From Periweissella beninensis (GTDB lineage Bacteria > Bacillota > Bacilli > Lactobacillales > Lactobacillaceae), in the NCBI RefSeq assembly GCF_016908275.1, contig NZ_JAFBDN010000002.1, positions 103,040 to 167,039 on the forward strand: a stretch of DNA of 64,000 bases, in the 5' to 3' direction. Under the pieces are notes generated by a model. The model was given only the letters and a program-made list of their open reading frames with translations, had not been told where the DNA came from and made no database searches. A program made the translations under genes and the position numbers. This document shows, piece after piece, positions 16,522 to 25,142 of this stretch (position 1 is its first letter; each line of letters starts with the position of its first letter).

Positions 16522-17878
16522 ATGTCGTTATTTATTGTACTACTAGGAATTATTTTATTAATATTCTTGATTGTTAAAGTGAAATTAAATACATACATTT
16601 CATTACTAATTACTGCAGTTTTTTTGGCATTAATGCTAGAAATTCCAACCGATAAAATTGCAACGACAATTGAAACAGGAATTGGCTCACAACTAGGCCA
16701 TTTAGCTATCGTATTTGGTTTAGGTTCAATGATTGGTAAATTAGTTTCGGATACTGGTGGTGGCTATCGAATTGCACATACGTTAATTGAGAAATTTGGC
16801 CGCAAACGCATTCAAATTGCCATTATTATTGCTTCATTTATTGTTGGTATTGCATTATTCTTTGAAGTCGGCTTGGTTGTATTACTACCTATTTTGTTTG
16901 TTGTAGCTAAGGAATTAAATATGTCGTTGCTATATTTGGAAATCCCTATGGCGGCGATATTAAATACAGCTCATGTATTTTTATCACCTCATCCAGCACC
17001 AACTGCAGTTGCTGGAGTATTTAATGCGAATATTGGTAGCGTTTTATTAATTGGAATTATCGTTTCAATTCCAACAATTATTATTTCTGGCCCAATTTTT
17101 AACTATGTTTTACAAAGAGTTTATCCCAAGGTTTATCGTGATTCAAAGCCGAGTGTTTTTGGTGAATTTAAGGAATTTAAACTTGAAGAAACACCAAAAT
17201 TTGGAATTAGTATTTTAACATCAATGATGCCAGTTATTTTGATAGGACTGGCAACAATTCTATCATTTGTCTTACCAGCTAAACATGTTTTGACAAAGGC
17301 AGTTGAATTTGTTGGATCACCTGATATTGCAATGCTTATTTCATTAATTTTTGCAATATATACAATGGGACTTAAACAAAAACTAGCCATGGCGCAGATT
17401 GGTCAGATTATGACAGATGCAATTAAACAAATTGCAATGATGCTTTTAATCATTGGTGGTGGTGCTTTAAAGCAAGTACTAGTTGATGGGGGTATTTCTC
17501 AATACGTTTCAGAAATGTTTGTTCACACTAATATTTCACCAATTTTTGCGGCATGGTTAATTGCAGCTATATTAAGGGTAAGTTTAGGATCATCAACTGT
17601 TTCAGGAATTACAGCGGCGGGTCTTGTTGCACCAATTGTTAGTTCAACTAACGTTAATCCTGCTTTAATGGTATGAGCAATTGGTGCTGGTTCAGTCTTT
17701 GCTGATCATGTTAATGATGCGGGATTTTGGATGATAAAGGAATATTTTGGGTTAACACTAAAAAGAAACCCTACTTTCATGGACAACGTTAACTAGTGTG
17801 TTGTCACTGGCTGGTTTATTATCAGTTTGGGTAGCATCACTTTTTATTAATTTTAAAATATTAGATGTGAAGAAATAG
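16522..17878 (+). pseudogene. gntP: Gluconate permease (GntP family), disrupted
   Basis: The product would be a membrane gluconate:H+ symporter with about 12 helices. The frame from ATG 16522 encodes 384 residues typical of GntP, with DTGGGYRIAH, HVFLSPHPAPTAVAG and RVSLGSSTVSG motifs. A TGA at 17674-17676 then interrupts PALMV-(stop)[18 protein letters not shown], where relatives have Trp or Leu. A second lesion is one extra A in the run at 17760-17764; correcting it restores [21 protein letters not shown] and a stop at 17876-17878. Two independent lesions argue for a true pseudogene. No gluconate kinase is nearby. The cre box and leader hairpins are still well preserved, so loss is probably recent. 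Confidence 0.88.
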
Positions 17879-17975
17879 GTATTTTAAGATTGATAAGGTA
17901 CTTTGAATAAGTAGTAAGATTTAATTTATTATGAGATATAAAGCTAAAATAAAAAAATGATGCCAAGTTAAAATG

Positions 17976-18005
17976 TTTGACCTTTATTAACCAATGTAAT
18001 ATAGT
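17976..18005 (+). promoter_or_regulatory. Promoter with CtsR-like operator for clpL
   Basis: TTTGACC-TTT-ATTAACC at 17976-17992 resembles, on the reverse strand, the CtsR heat-shock operator (GGTCAAA-NNN-GGTCAAA): the first half is perfect and the second matches 5 of 7. It overlaps a -35 TTGACC (17977-17982) that is 17 bases from TATAGT (18000-18005). A 7-bp palindrome (18024-18040) lies in the leader. Confidence 0.65.
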
Positions 18006-18112
18006 ATTCATGTAGAGCAGAGAAATGATTAAAAATCATTAAACTTATAATAATCAAATTTATGATAAGTGCTTTCATAGCTAAGGAAAAATTAATTAGG
18101 GGGAAATTAATT

Positions 18113-20248
18113 ATGGCAAATTCATTTTTTAGTAATGATCCATTCTTTAATAATCAAGATATGGATGATATCTTTAATCAATTGATGCGTGGGGTCAATG
18201 GCATTAATTCAGAGAATCGCTATCTAGTTAATGGTCAAGAAGTAACACCAGAACAATTTGCACAGTTAAAAGCGGCTGCTAGTAAAAAACAACAACCAAT
18301 AATGCCTGGACAAAAGAGTAATCCTAAGCAAACAGATATTGCAAATAATCAAGAAAATATCTTAACTAAATTAGGCCGAAATTTAACTGAAGAAGCTAAG
18401 TTAGGTAAACTAGATCCAGTAATAGGTCGGAATGCAGAGATTCAAGAAACTGCCGAAATTTTAAGCCGACGGACTAAAAATAATCCTGTACTAGTAGGGG
18501 ATGCTGGTGTTGGTAAAACGGCGGTAATTGAAGGATTAGCGCAAGCAATTGTGGCTGGTAATGTGCCAGCAGCAATTAAAGATAAGCAAATAATTAGTAT
18601 TGATTTATCTAGTTTAGAAGCAGGCACACAATATCGAGGAAGTTTTGAAGAAAATATTCAAGAATTAATTAAAACAGTAAAATCATTAGGTAATGTTATC
18701 TTATTTTTTGATGAAATTCATCAAATTTTGGGAACTGGTGCAACCGGTGATGCTAGTGGATCAAAGGGGTTGGCTGACATTATTAAACCTGCTTTAAGTC
18801 GTGGCGAGTTAACAGTTATCGGAGCAACAACTCAAGATGAATATCGAAATACAATTATGAAAAATGCAGCGTTGGCCCGTCGTTTTAATGAAGTAACAGT
18901 TAATGCTCCAAGTGCAACTGATACTTTTAAAATTCTACAAGGTATTCGTGATTTATATGAAAAACACCATCATGTTAAATTAAATGATGAGGTTTTAAAA
19001 GCTGCAGTTGATTATGCTGTTCAATATATTCCACAACGGTCATTACCTGATAAAGCAATTGACCTACTAGATATTACAGCGGCACATTTATCAGCTAAAC
19101 ATCCGGTTACTGACAAAGTAGCGTTAGAAAAACAGTTGATAGATGCCAAAGAGCAACAACAAAGCGCAGCAAAAAGTGAAAAGTATGAATTAGCGAGTCA
19201 AATGAAGGAAAAAGTCGCTAAATTAGAAAAAAAATTAGCTACAATAAAAGATAATCCTGATACTGATACGGTAGCAACTGTAAATGACGTGGCGCAAGCC
19301 ACTGAACGATTAACTGGTATTCCGGTTTCTCAAATGGGAGCATCTGATATTGAGCGCTTAAAAACAATCGGGCAACGGTTGCGTGGTAAAGTAATTGGAC
19401 AAGATGAAGCTGTTGACTTAGTTGCGAAAGCAATTCGGCGTAATCGAGCAGGATTTGATGAAGGAAATCGACCAATAGGAAGCTTTTTATTTGTTGGGCC
19501 TACCGGGGTTGGTAAAACTGAATTAGCTAAACAATTAGCATTAGACATGTTTGGGAGCAAAGAGAATATTATTCGCTTAGATATGTCTGAATATGCTGAT
19601 GTAACAGCTGTTTCTAAATTGATCGGAACGACCGCTGGCTACGTAGGTTATGAAGATAATAACAATACTTTAACTGAAAAGGTGCGACGCAATCCATACT
19701 CAATCGTTTTATTAGATGAAATTGAAAAAGCAAATCCCCAAGTGTTAACGCTTTTATTACAATTAATGGATGATGGGCGTTTAACTGATGGTCAAGGGAA
19801 TGTCGTTAATTTTAAAAATACGGTTATAATTGCTACATCAAATGCTGGTTTTGGAAATGAAAAATTTAAAGCTGATGAAAATGATAATGAAAAATTATTA
19901 GCAAAATTAGCACCATATTTTAGGCCAGAGTTTTTGAACCGCTTTAACGGAATTGTTGAATTTAGTCATTTGTCTAAAGAAGATTTAACTAAAATTGTTG
20001 ATTTAATGTTAGCTGAGGTTAATACAACACTTGCTAAAAAGGATATTACCTTGACTGTCACACCAGCAGCAAAAGCATGGTTAACTACTCAAGGTTATGA
20101 TGAAGCGATGGGTGCACGTCCATTGCGCCGTGTGATTGAACAACAAATTCGCGATAAAGTCACTGATTTTTATCTTGATCATCTCAACGCACATCAGCTA
20201 CAAGCAGATGTGATAGATGATGAGTTAATAATTACTGCACAAAAATAA
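18113..20248 (+). CDS. clpL: Clp ATPase ClpL (stress chaperone)
   Basis: This 711-residue AAA+ disaggregase of lactic acid bacteria protects and refolds protein under heat and acid stress. It lacks the double Clp N-terminal repeat of ClpC/ClpA and instead begins with an Asn/Phe/Gln-rich stretch (residues 1-80), as ClpL does. The first nucleotide-binding domain has Walker A GDAGVGKT near residue 136; the second has GPTGVGKT near 464 with LLDEIEKA; a short coiled region lies between them (about 340-385). No ClpP-binding tripeptide is obvious. ATG 18113 follows AGGGGGAAA; 17 upstream in-frame codons have no ribosome site. Expression is probably CtsR-controlled. Confidence 0.92.
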   Translation: MANSFFSNDPFFNNQDMDDIFNQLMRGVNGINSENRYLVNGQEVTPEQFAQLKAAASKKQQPIMPGQKSNPKQTDIANNQENILTKLGRNLTEEAKLGKLDPVIGRNAEIQETAEILSRRTKNNPVLVGDAGVGKTAVIEGLAQAIVAGNVPAAIKDKQIISIDLSSLEAGTQYRGSFEENIQELIKTVKSLGNVILFFDEIHQILGTGATGDASGSKGLADIIKPALSRGELTVIGATTQDEYRNTIMKNAALARRFNEVTVNAPSATDTFKILQGIRDLYEKHHHVKLNDEVLKAAVDYAVQYIPQRSLPDKAIDLLDITAAHLSAKHPVTDKVALEKQLIDAKEQQQSAAKSEKYELASQMKEKVAKLEKKLATIKDNPDTDTVATVNDVAQATERLTGIPVSQMGASDIERLKTIGQRLRGKVIGQDEAVDLVAKAIRRNRAGFDEGNRPIGSFLFVGPTGVGKTELAKQLALDMFGSKENIIRLDMSEYADVTAVSKLIGTTAGYVGYEDNNNTLTEKVRRNPYSIVLLDEIEKANPQVLTLLLQLMDDGRLTDGQGNVVNFKNTVIIATSNAGFGNEKFKADENDNEKLLAKLAPYFRPEFLNRFNGIVEFSHLSKEDLTKIVDLMLAEVNTTLAKKDITLTVTPAAKAWLTTQGYDEAMGARPLRRVIEQQIRDKVTDFYLDHLNAHQLQADVIDDELIITAQK

Positions 20249-20271
20249 ATTAAAAAAATTTAATTTTAATG

Positions 20272-20575
20272 TTGACTATTTTAATATTTTGGCTTACTAT
20301 ACTAATTAACGAAGGCAATGATGAGAAGAGTAAGCTAATTTAGTATTTTTTAAGCGACTACTGTTGGTGTAAGGGTAGATAAGAATGATTAGTTGAAGAT
20401 GAACTCAGAGCCATTGGTTGGTGCAAGCTAGCCAATCGTTTAGCAAGCGTTACTTTGCTACATAATTGATAGATTATGGTTGAGATGGTTTCTTTAGAAA
20501 TCATAAATTTGGGTGGTAACACGGTTAATGTCGTCCCATACTTACTAATTAATTTTAGTAAGTATGGGACTTTTT
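20272..20575 (+). promoter_or_regulatory. Promoter and methionine T-box riboswitch
   Basis: TTGACT (20272-20277), a 17-base spacer and TACTAT (20295-20300) start the leader. Stem I has the loop-E segment AAGAGTA on its 5' side and, across from it, GAAGATGAA with a Met codon ATG at 20399-20401. The T-box sequence GGGTGGTAACACGG (20512-20525) has UGGU, which fits the A73 of tRNA-Met. A 15-bp terminator with a T run ends at 20575. Uncharged tRNA-Met should stabilise the antiterminator and switch on the methyltransferase gene. Confidence 0.9.
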
Positions 20576-20609
20576 GTTTAATTTTTTATTTAGGAAAGTA
20601 GGTAATCAT

Positions 20610-21749
20610 ATGACAGTCGCATTTAAAGAGTTAACAAAAGCACCATATCGTTTTGACATTGTTGGTAGTTTTTTACGACCAAGTGAATTAAAAGAAGCAC
20701 GACAAAAATTTATTGATAATGAAATTGATGCAACAAGTTTACGGGTAGTTGAAGATCAGGCTATTATTGATTTACTAGCCAAACAAGAAAAACACGGGTT
20801 AAAATCTGTTACTGATGGTGAATTTAGACGTAGTTGGTGGCATTTAGATTTCTTTTGGGGATTAAATGGCGTTAAGAAAGTAGCTTCAAGTAAAGGCTAT
20901 GAATTTGAAGGTGAAATAACTCGTGCTGAAACTGCAACTTTAAGTGGGCTTATCTCTGGAACTAATCATCCATTTGTTGCTGATTTTAAATTTGCAAATG
21001 AGCACGTTAGTCAGGGTACAAATGTTAAGCAAACAATTCCTGCTCCGGCTCAATTTTTAGCTGAGCTACAACGACCAGAGAATCAAGCAGATGTCCAAAA
21101 GTTTTATAATAACGAAGAAGCGTTAATTCAAGCGATTGCAACTAGCTATCGACAGGTTATTAGTGATTTATATGATGCAGGTTGTCGTACTATTCAATTT
21201 GATGACTGTACTTGGGGAATGTTAGCTGGTTTACACAATGCTAATTTGAATAATGCAATTGATGAGGAAACACTTGAAAAAAGCAAAGCAGTTTATGTAC
21301 GTGTTAATAATTTAGCATTGGTTGGGAAACCTGATGATTTAGTTGTTAATACACATGTTTGCCGAGGTAATTATCATTCACACTGGGCTTCTGCAGGTGG
21401 TTATGAATCAGTAGCAACACCATTATTTGACCAAGAAAACGTTAATGCTTACTTTTTAGAATACGATTCTAATCGTGCAGGTGGATTTGAACCATTGGCT
21501 AAAGTAACACAAGGAAAATATGTCGTATTAGGATTAGTCACCTCAAAAAATGGTGAGTTAGAGGATCAAAATGAACTTATTGAACGGGTTCACGAGGCAA
21601 GTAGGTATGTGCCACTTGAGTACTTGTGTCTTAGTACCCAGTGCGGTTTTGCTTCTACTGAGGAAGGAAATATTTTAACTGAGGATGATCAATGGGCAAA
21701 AATCGAATTAGTTAAAACAGTTGCACAAAAGATATGGGGAAATTATTAA
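20610..21749 (+). CDS. MetE-like methionine synthase (YxjG/YxjH type)
   Basis: The 379-residue cytoplasmic protein corresponds to the C-terminal catalytic half of cobalamin-independent methionine synthase. It has FDIVGSFLRP, VTDGEFRRSWWHLDFFWG and QFDDCTWG, plus the zinc ligands in NTHVCRGNYHSHW and LSTQCGFAS. Such short MetE relatives (YxjG and YxjH in Bacillus) lack the N-terminal folate-binding half and are thought to methylate homocysteine using a donor not settled by sequence. The Met T-box directly upstream supports a role in methionine supply. ATG 20610 is chosen because the preceding in-frame codons lie within the T-box terminator. Confidence 0.88.
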   Translation: MTVAFKELTKAPYRFDIVGSFLRPSELKEARQKFIDNEIDATSLRVVEDQAIIDLLAKQEKHGLKSVTDGEFRRSWWHLDFFWGLNGVKKVASSKGYEFEGEITRAETATLSGLISGTNHPFVADFKFANEHVSQGTNVKQTIPAPAQFLAELQRPENQADVQKFYNNEEALIQAIATSYRQVISDLYDAGCRTIQFDDCTWGMLAGLHNANLNNAIDEETLEKSKAVYVRVNNLALVGKPDDLVVNTHVCRGNYHSHWASAGGYESVATPLFDQENVNAYFLEYDSNRAGGFEPLAKVTQGKYVVLGLVTSKNGELEDQNELIERVHEASRYVPLEYLCLSTQCGFASTEEGNILTEDDQWAKIELVKTVAQKIWGNY

Positions 21750-21776
21750 AAAATTATATTTTTTTAATTTTAAAGC

Positions 21777-21805
21777 TTGACGAAAAATTTATTATAAGGC
21801 ATAAT
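21777..21805 (+). promoter_or_regulatory. Promoter of the ilv-type leader
   Basis: TTGACG (21777-21782), a 17-base spacer and CATAAT (21800-21805) place the transcription start near 21812, about 24 bases before the leader peptide. Confidence 0.7.
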
Positions 21806-21835
21806 AATGGACAACAAAGAAATGAGGAAAAATTT

Positions 21836-21901
21836 ATGAAAGAAACGATGCGTACAACTAAATCAGCTATTATTATTCGCACGGTGATTATTATTAATTA
21901 G
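21836..21901 (+). CDS. Isoleucine-rich attenuator leader peptide
   Basis: A 21-codon reading frame starts with ATG after a GAGGA ribosome site (21824-21828) at good spacing. It encodes two runs of three isoleucines (codons 12-14 and 18-20, all ATT) around Arg-Thr-Val and ends in TAG. Its position between a strong promoter and a terminator, before an operon with the branched-chain aminotransferase, is that of an attenuation leader peptide; the ilv operon of Lactococcus lactis is a known precedent. The ribosome would stall on it when charged tRNA-Ile is scarce. The peptide itself need have no function. Confidence 0.8.
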   Translation: MKETMRTTKSAIIIRTVIIIN

Positions 21902-21902
21902 C

Positions 21903-22015
21903 GGCTGCGAATTATTTTGTCAGCCATTTACTAAGTAAAAGGCTGACTAGTACGTAATTGTTTCAATCGTGAACCCGTATTAGTTAGAGTAACTTCTAAT
22001 TAATACGGGTTTTTA
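21903..22015 (+). terminator. Attenuator with alternative stems
   Basis: GTCAGCC (21919-21925) can pair either with GGCTG (21903-21907) or with GGCTGAC (21941-21947). A 15-bp stem with one G-U pair (21973-21987 with 21995-22009 approximately) followed by a T run is the terminator. The last nine bases of the leader gene, ATTAATTAG (21893-21901), are an exact complement of CTAATTAAT (21996-22004) in the terminator 3' arm, offering an antiterminator when the ribosome stalls upstream. Confidence 0.75.
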
Positions 22016-22057
22016 TTTTATATTCAGACTTTGAAATCAGAAAAAGAGGTAATTATT

Positions 22058-23188
22058 ATGCAAACGGCAGTGAAAACCAAGCAATCAACCACAGTATTAG
22101 TTAATGCAACTGATCAACTAAATAAAAAAGTATCGGTTAAAGAGTGGGTCTATCTAGTATCACAAGGTGTTTCAAATACAATTTTAGTTGTTTTAGGAAT
22201 GGGTTTACTTTTAAATATGTTAGGCACAACCTTCCATTGGCCAGCTTTAGCACAAGCAGGAACATTAGCACAAAGGCTTCTAGCACCAGCTTTAGGTATG
22301 TCAATTGCCACAATGCTCAAAACAACTACATTAGTAACCGGAGCAACAATGATTGCGTCAACGGTAGGTGCTAACGCAGTATATTTTACTACAAGTACTG
22401 CAAATAATGCTTTTACAGCAACTGGTTGGGTTAGTACACAAGCCGCTGGGTCTGCAATTTTAACAGTTGGACAACCTGTATCAGCTGTTTTGGCTGGTGT
22501 CCTAGCAGCACTAATCGGAAAGTGGTTAACTGGTAAAACGCCATTAGATATGGTATTAGTTCCATTTGCTGTAAGTCTTTTAGGATCGGTTGCCGGATTG
22601 GGGTTAGCTGCTATTACAACACCTGCGCTAAATGCAGTTAGTGAAACACTTGCTAAAACAATGACAGTTAATCCAGTCTTAGGATCAGCTGTTGTTGCAG
22701 CCACATGGTTCATTTTTTTAATGACACCAGCTTCATCAGCTGCATTAGCGATTGCCGTACAACTAGATCCAATGTCAGCAGGTGCAGCCTTAATTGCTAC
22801 TACTGTAGGATTTGTTGCATTTACCGCAATGTCATTTCGGCAAAATAATTTAGGGGCAAATATTGCGCAAACCTTAGTTACACCCAAAGTTCAATTTCCA
22901 AATTTATTAAAACGACCTATTTTAGCGCTTGGGCCAGTTCTTATTGCGATGCTAATGGCAGTCGTAGCTGTTGTCGGTTTTGATTTTAAAGTACCATTCG
23001 CAATTGCTGGTTTAGGTCTTAATTCACTAATTGCTCCGCTTTGGTTGTGGTCAAATAATGCACATAGTTTCATGTTACTAGTTGTGTTTGGGATCATATT
23101 GCCAGTTGTTTTATCATTTTTTTATTACCAATTATTAAAATTAGGTGGCAAAACGATGGAAAAAGATTTATATTTAGAAGAGATTTAA
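22058..23188 (+). CDS. PfoR-like / PTS EIIC type-2 membrane protein
   Basis: This 376-residue, very hydrophobic, Ala/Thr-rich protein has about ten predicted membrane helices and resembles the PfoR (PTS_EIIC_2) family by its start (KEWVYLVSQGVSNTILVVLG), APALGMSIATMLK and the PASSAALAIA and LGANIAQTLVTP segments. Family members are annotated either as PTS-like permeases or as the PfoR toxin regulator; the true substrate is unknown. No PTS EIIA or EIIB genes are nearby. It lies first in an operon with ilvE behind an Ile-codon leader peptide, so a role in branched-chain amino or keto acid movement is an inference worth testing. ATG 22058 follows AGAGG at eight bases. Confidence 0.7.
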   Translation: MQTAVKTKQSTTVLVNATDQLNKKVSVKEWVYLVSQGVSNTILVVLGMGLLLNMLGTTFHWPALAQAGTLAQRLLAPALGMSIATMLKTTTLVTGATMIASTVGANAVYFTTSTANNAFTATGWVSTQAAGSAILTVGQPVSAVLAGVLAALIGKWLTGKTPLDMVLVPFAVSLLGSVAGLGLAAITTPALNAVSETLAKTMTVNPVLGSAVVAATWFIFLMTPASSAALAIAVQLDPMSAGAALIATTVGFVAFTAMSFRQNNLGANIAQTLVTPKVQFPNLLKRPILALGPVLIAMLMAVVAVVGFDFKVPFAIAGLGLNSLIAPLWLWSNNAHSFMLLVVFGIILPVVLSFFYYQLLKLGGKTMEKDLYLEEI

Positions 23189-23230
23189 TTATTAAATATT
23201 TATGTTTACAGTAGAAAGGGAATAATTATT

Positions 23231-24268
23231 ATGACTGAAAAAGCAAAAGCTACAGATTTTGATTGGAATAACTTAGGTTTTGAGTATCATGATTTGCCAT
23301 ATCGTTATCGGGCATATTATAAAAATGGACAATGGAGTGTTGGTGGCCTAGAAACTGAAGCAACAATTCCAATGCATGAAGCGGCAAGTAGTCTACATTA
23401 TGGTCAACAAATATTTGAAGGATTAAAAGCTTATCGTCGAAAAGATGGTGGTGTTAACTTATTTAGACCAGATCGGAATGCCGCACGGTTCAATCGGTCA
23501 GCTAGTCGGTTGATGATGCCTGAGCTTCCAGAAGAACAATTTATCGCTGCGTTAAAACAAGTAGTTGCGGCTAATGAAGAATTTGTACCACCCTATGGAA
23601 CAGGTGCGACGTTATACTTGCGGCCATTTATGGTTGGTCAAGGAGCAGTAGTAGGTGTGCATCCAGCAGATGAGTATGTATTTACAGTGTATGCAACCCC
23701 AGTTGGGGCGTATTACAAAGGTGGGTTAACACCGACTGCTTATGTAACTAGTATGTATGATCGCGCAGCTCATGGTGGTACAGGACAAGCCAAAGTTGGT
23801 GGGAATTATGCTGCATCAATGCTTCCAGGGGATCAAGCACATAAAGCAGGATATTCAGATGTCGTTTATTTGGATCCCCGTCTCCATGAGTCAATTGAGG
23901 AGTTAGGATCCGCAAACTTTTTTGGTATTACCAAAGATGGACGATTTTTAACACCAAAATCACCGTCAATTTTACCATCAGTTACAAAGTACTCATTACT
24001 TGAGCTAGCAAAAGAGTTGGGATTAGAAGCAGAGGAAACGGTGATTAACATAAATGATCTTGATCAATTTCAAGAAGCTGGGGCAATGGGAACAGCTGCA
24101 GTAATTAGTCCCGTAGGCTCAATTACTCATAATGGTAATAAGCATGTTTTCTTTTCAGAAAGTGAAGTTGGACCATATACACAGAAATTGTATGATCGAT
24201 TAACGGGGATTCAATTTGGTGAAGAACAAGGGCCAACAGGATGGGCGGTCGATGTACCATTAAAATAA
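23231..24268 (+). CDS. ilvE: Branched-chain amino acid aminotransferase
   Basis: IlvE is a PLP enzyme that interconverts Leu, Ile and Val with their keto acids using glutamate/2-oxoglutarate. The 345 residues match the long bacterial form. Visible motifs are SLHYGQQIFEGLKAYR near residue 55, the PLP lysine in GQAKVGGNYAAS near 190 and the C-terminal GTAAVISPVG. The gene follows the PfoR-like gene after 42 bases with a GAAAGGGAA ribosome site and shares the Ile-sensing attenuator. In lactic acid bacteria the enzyme mostly works in branched-chain breakdown and aroma formation, as well as in the last synthesis step. Confidence 0.96.
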   Translation: MTEKAKATDFDWNNLGFEYHDLPYRYRAYYKNGQWSVGGLETEATIPMHEAASSLHYGQQIFEGLKAYRRKDGGVNLFRPDRNAARFNRSASRLMMPELPEEQFIAALKQVVAANEEFVPPYGTGATLYLRPFMVGQGAVVGVHPADEYVFTVYATPVGAYYKGGLTPTAYVTSMYDRAAHGGTGQAKVGGNYAASMLPGDQAHKAGYSDVVYLDPRLHESIEELGSANFFGITKDGRFLTPKSPSILPSVTKYSLLELAKELGLEAEETVININDLDQFQEAGAMGTAAVISPVGSITHNGNKHVFFSESEVGPYTQKLYDRLTGIQFGEEQGPTGWAVDVPLK

Positions 24269-24283
24269 ATTTTAGATATACAT

Positions 24284-24297
24284 TGAAAACGCTTTCA
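24284..24297 (+). promoter_or_regulatory. Perfect cre (CcpA) site before a candidate sRNA
   Basis: TGAAAACGCTTTCA is a full match to the CcpA box. It ends immediately before a consensus -10 TATAAT (24298-24303). It lies after the ilvE stop and 203 bases before the next gene start, so its direct target is probably the short transcript that begins here. Confidence 0.75.
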
Positions 24298-24308
24298 TAT
24301 AATGTTAG

Positions 24309-24412
24309 AATAATTTTGTGGGAAATACCAACCTCCACAAGGATTAAGTCTTTTGAAGATCTGATAGATTAAATTATTGTAAAAAAAGAATTCTAATTGG
24401 AATTCTTTTTTT
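24309..24412 (+). ncRNA. Candidate CcpA-controlled small RNA
   Basis: A TATAAT box at 24298-24303 would start an RNA near 24309 that ends at a strong terminator (AAAGAATTC/GAATTCTTT at 24385-24408 plus T run), about 100 nt in all. A 5-bp hairpin (TGTGG 24317-24321 with CCACA 24335-24339) exposes CCAACCT in the loop and CCTCC at its edge, complementary to Shine-Dalgarno sequences. There is no convincing open reading frame with a ribosome site. No -35 hexamer is clear, and the region could simply be an ilvE 3' end. Confidence 0.4.
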
Positions 24413-24499
24413 ATTTTTTAAAGGATTTTACTTATTAAAAGTAAGACAGTATAATTTAACTAATTAATAATAAGTTAAATATAAAGGAGTCAACCGCAC

Positions 24500-25102
24500 A
24501 TGTATGAATATAAAATAGACATACCTAGTAGTATCAATATAACGACCCCAGTTGTAATAACAATTCATGGTATGGGTTCAAATTATGATGATTTAAATAC
24601 GTTAGTACCAGCAATTATTGGTAATGCCGTTAGTATTCATTTACAAGGAGATTTATCATTTGGTGCAGGATATGCCTTCTTTATACCAGATTTTACTAAA
24701 TATTCCGAAGAAAGTATTATTCGACTAGTTATTGATAAAATATACGCAACTATTACGAAGATTATTGCGGATAATAATTTACAACAACAACCAATTTACT
24801 TGATTGGCTTTAGTCAAGGAGCAATTATTGGCACTGGTCTAATTAATTTATATGCAGACTTTTTAACTAAAGTATGGTTGTTTAGTGGACGCATGCCAAC
24901 GTTTATTGCAGAGAGTGGTCAAAAATTAACGACTAAAACAAAGACTGACGTTTTTGTATCACAAGGACTAATTGATCCATTATTTGAGCCAAAGGTTGGG
25001 CAAGCAATTGCTAAAAATCTAGGTAGCCATGTGCGTACTTTGCAGTACAAAGAATATCCAAGTGGTCATACAATTCATGTTAATGCGATTGTAGATGACT
25101 AA
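24500..25102 (+). CDS. MhqD-like carboxylesterase/hydrolase
   Basis: The 200-residue soluble alpha/beta hydrolase has an oxyanion segment ITIHGMGSNYDDL near residue 25, the nucleophile elbow GFSQG near 109, an aspartate in SQGLIDPLF near 157 and the histidine in PSGHTIH near 190, so the triad is complete. Length and the N-terminal HGMGS pattern fit Bacillus subtilis MhqD (YodD), which works with ring-cleavage dioxygenases in resistance to quinones. The next gene, 40 bases on, encodes such a two-domain dioxygenase-like protein, supporting this assignment. No MhqR-type regulator is adjacent. The exact substrate is unknown. Confidence 0.75.
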   Translation: MYEYKIDIPSSINITTPVVITIHGMGSNYDDLNTLVPAIIGNAVSIHLQGDLSFGAGYAFFIPDFTKYSEESIIRLVIDKIYATITKIIADNNLQQQPIYLIGFSQGAIIGTGLINLYADFLTKVWLFSGRMPTFIAESGQKLTTKTKTDVFVSQGLIDPLFEPKVGQAIAKNLGSHVRTLQYKEYPSGHTIHVNAIVDD

Positions 25103-25142
25103 AATTTAATACATATTAAGTAGCTTAAATGAGGAGAAAAAA

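Noticed and set aside
17674..17676. TGA read as tryptophan in gntP (alternative genetic code)
   Set aside because: truB ends in TGA, and gntP also has a frameshift, so a nonsense mutation is simpler.
22150..22887. Long open frame on the - strand opposite the PfoR-like gene
   Set aside because: It is antisense to an intact conserved gene, has no ribosome site, and arises from the Ala/Thr-rich codon pattern.
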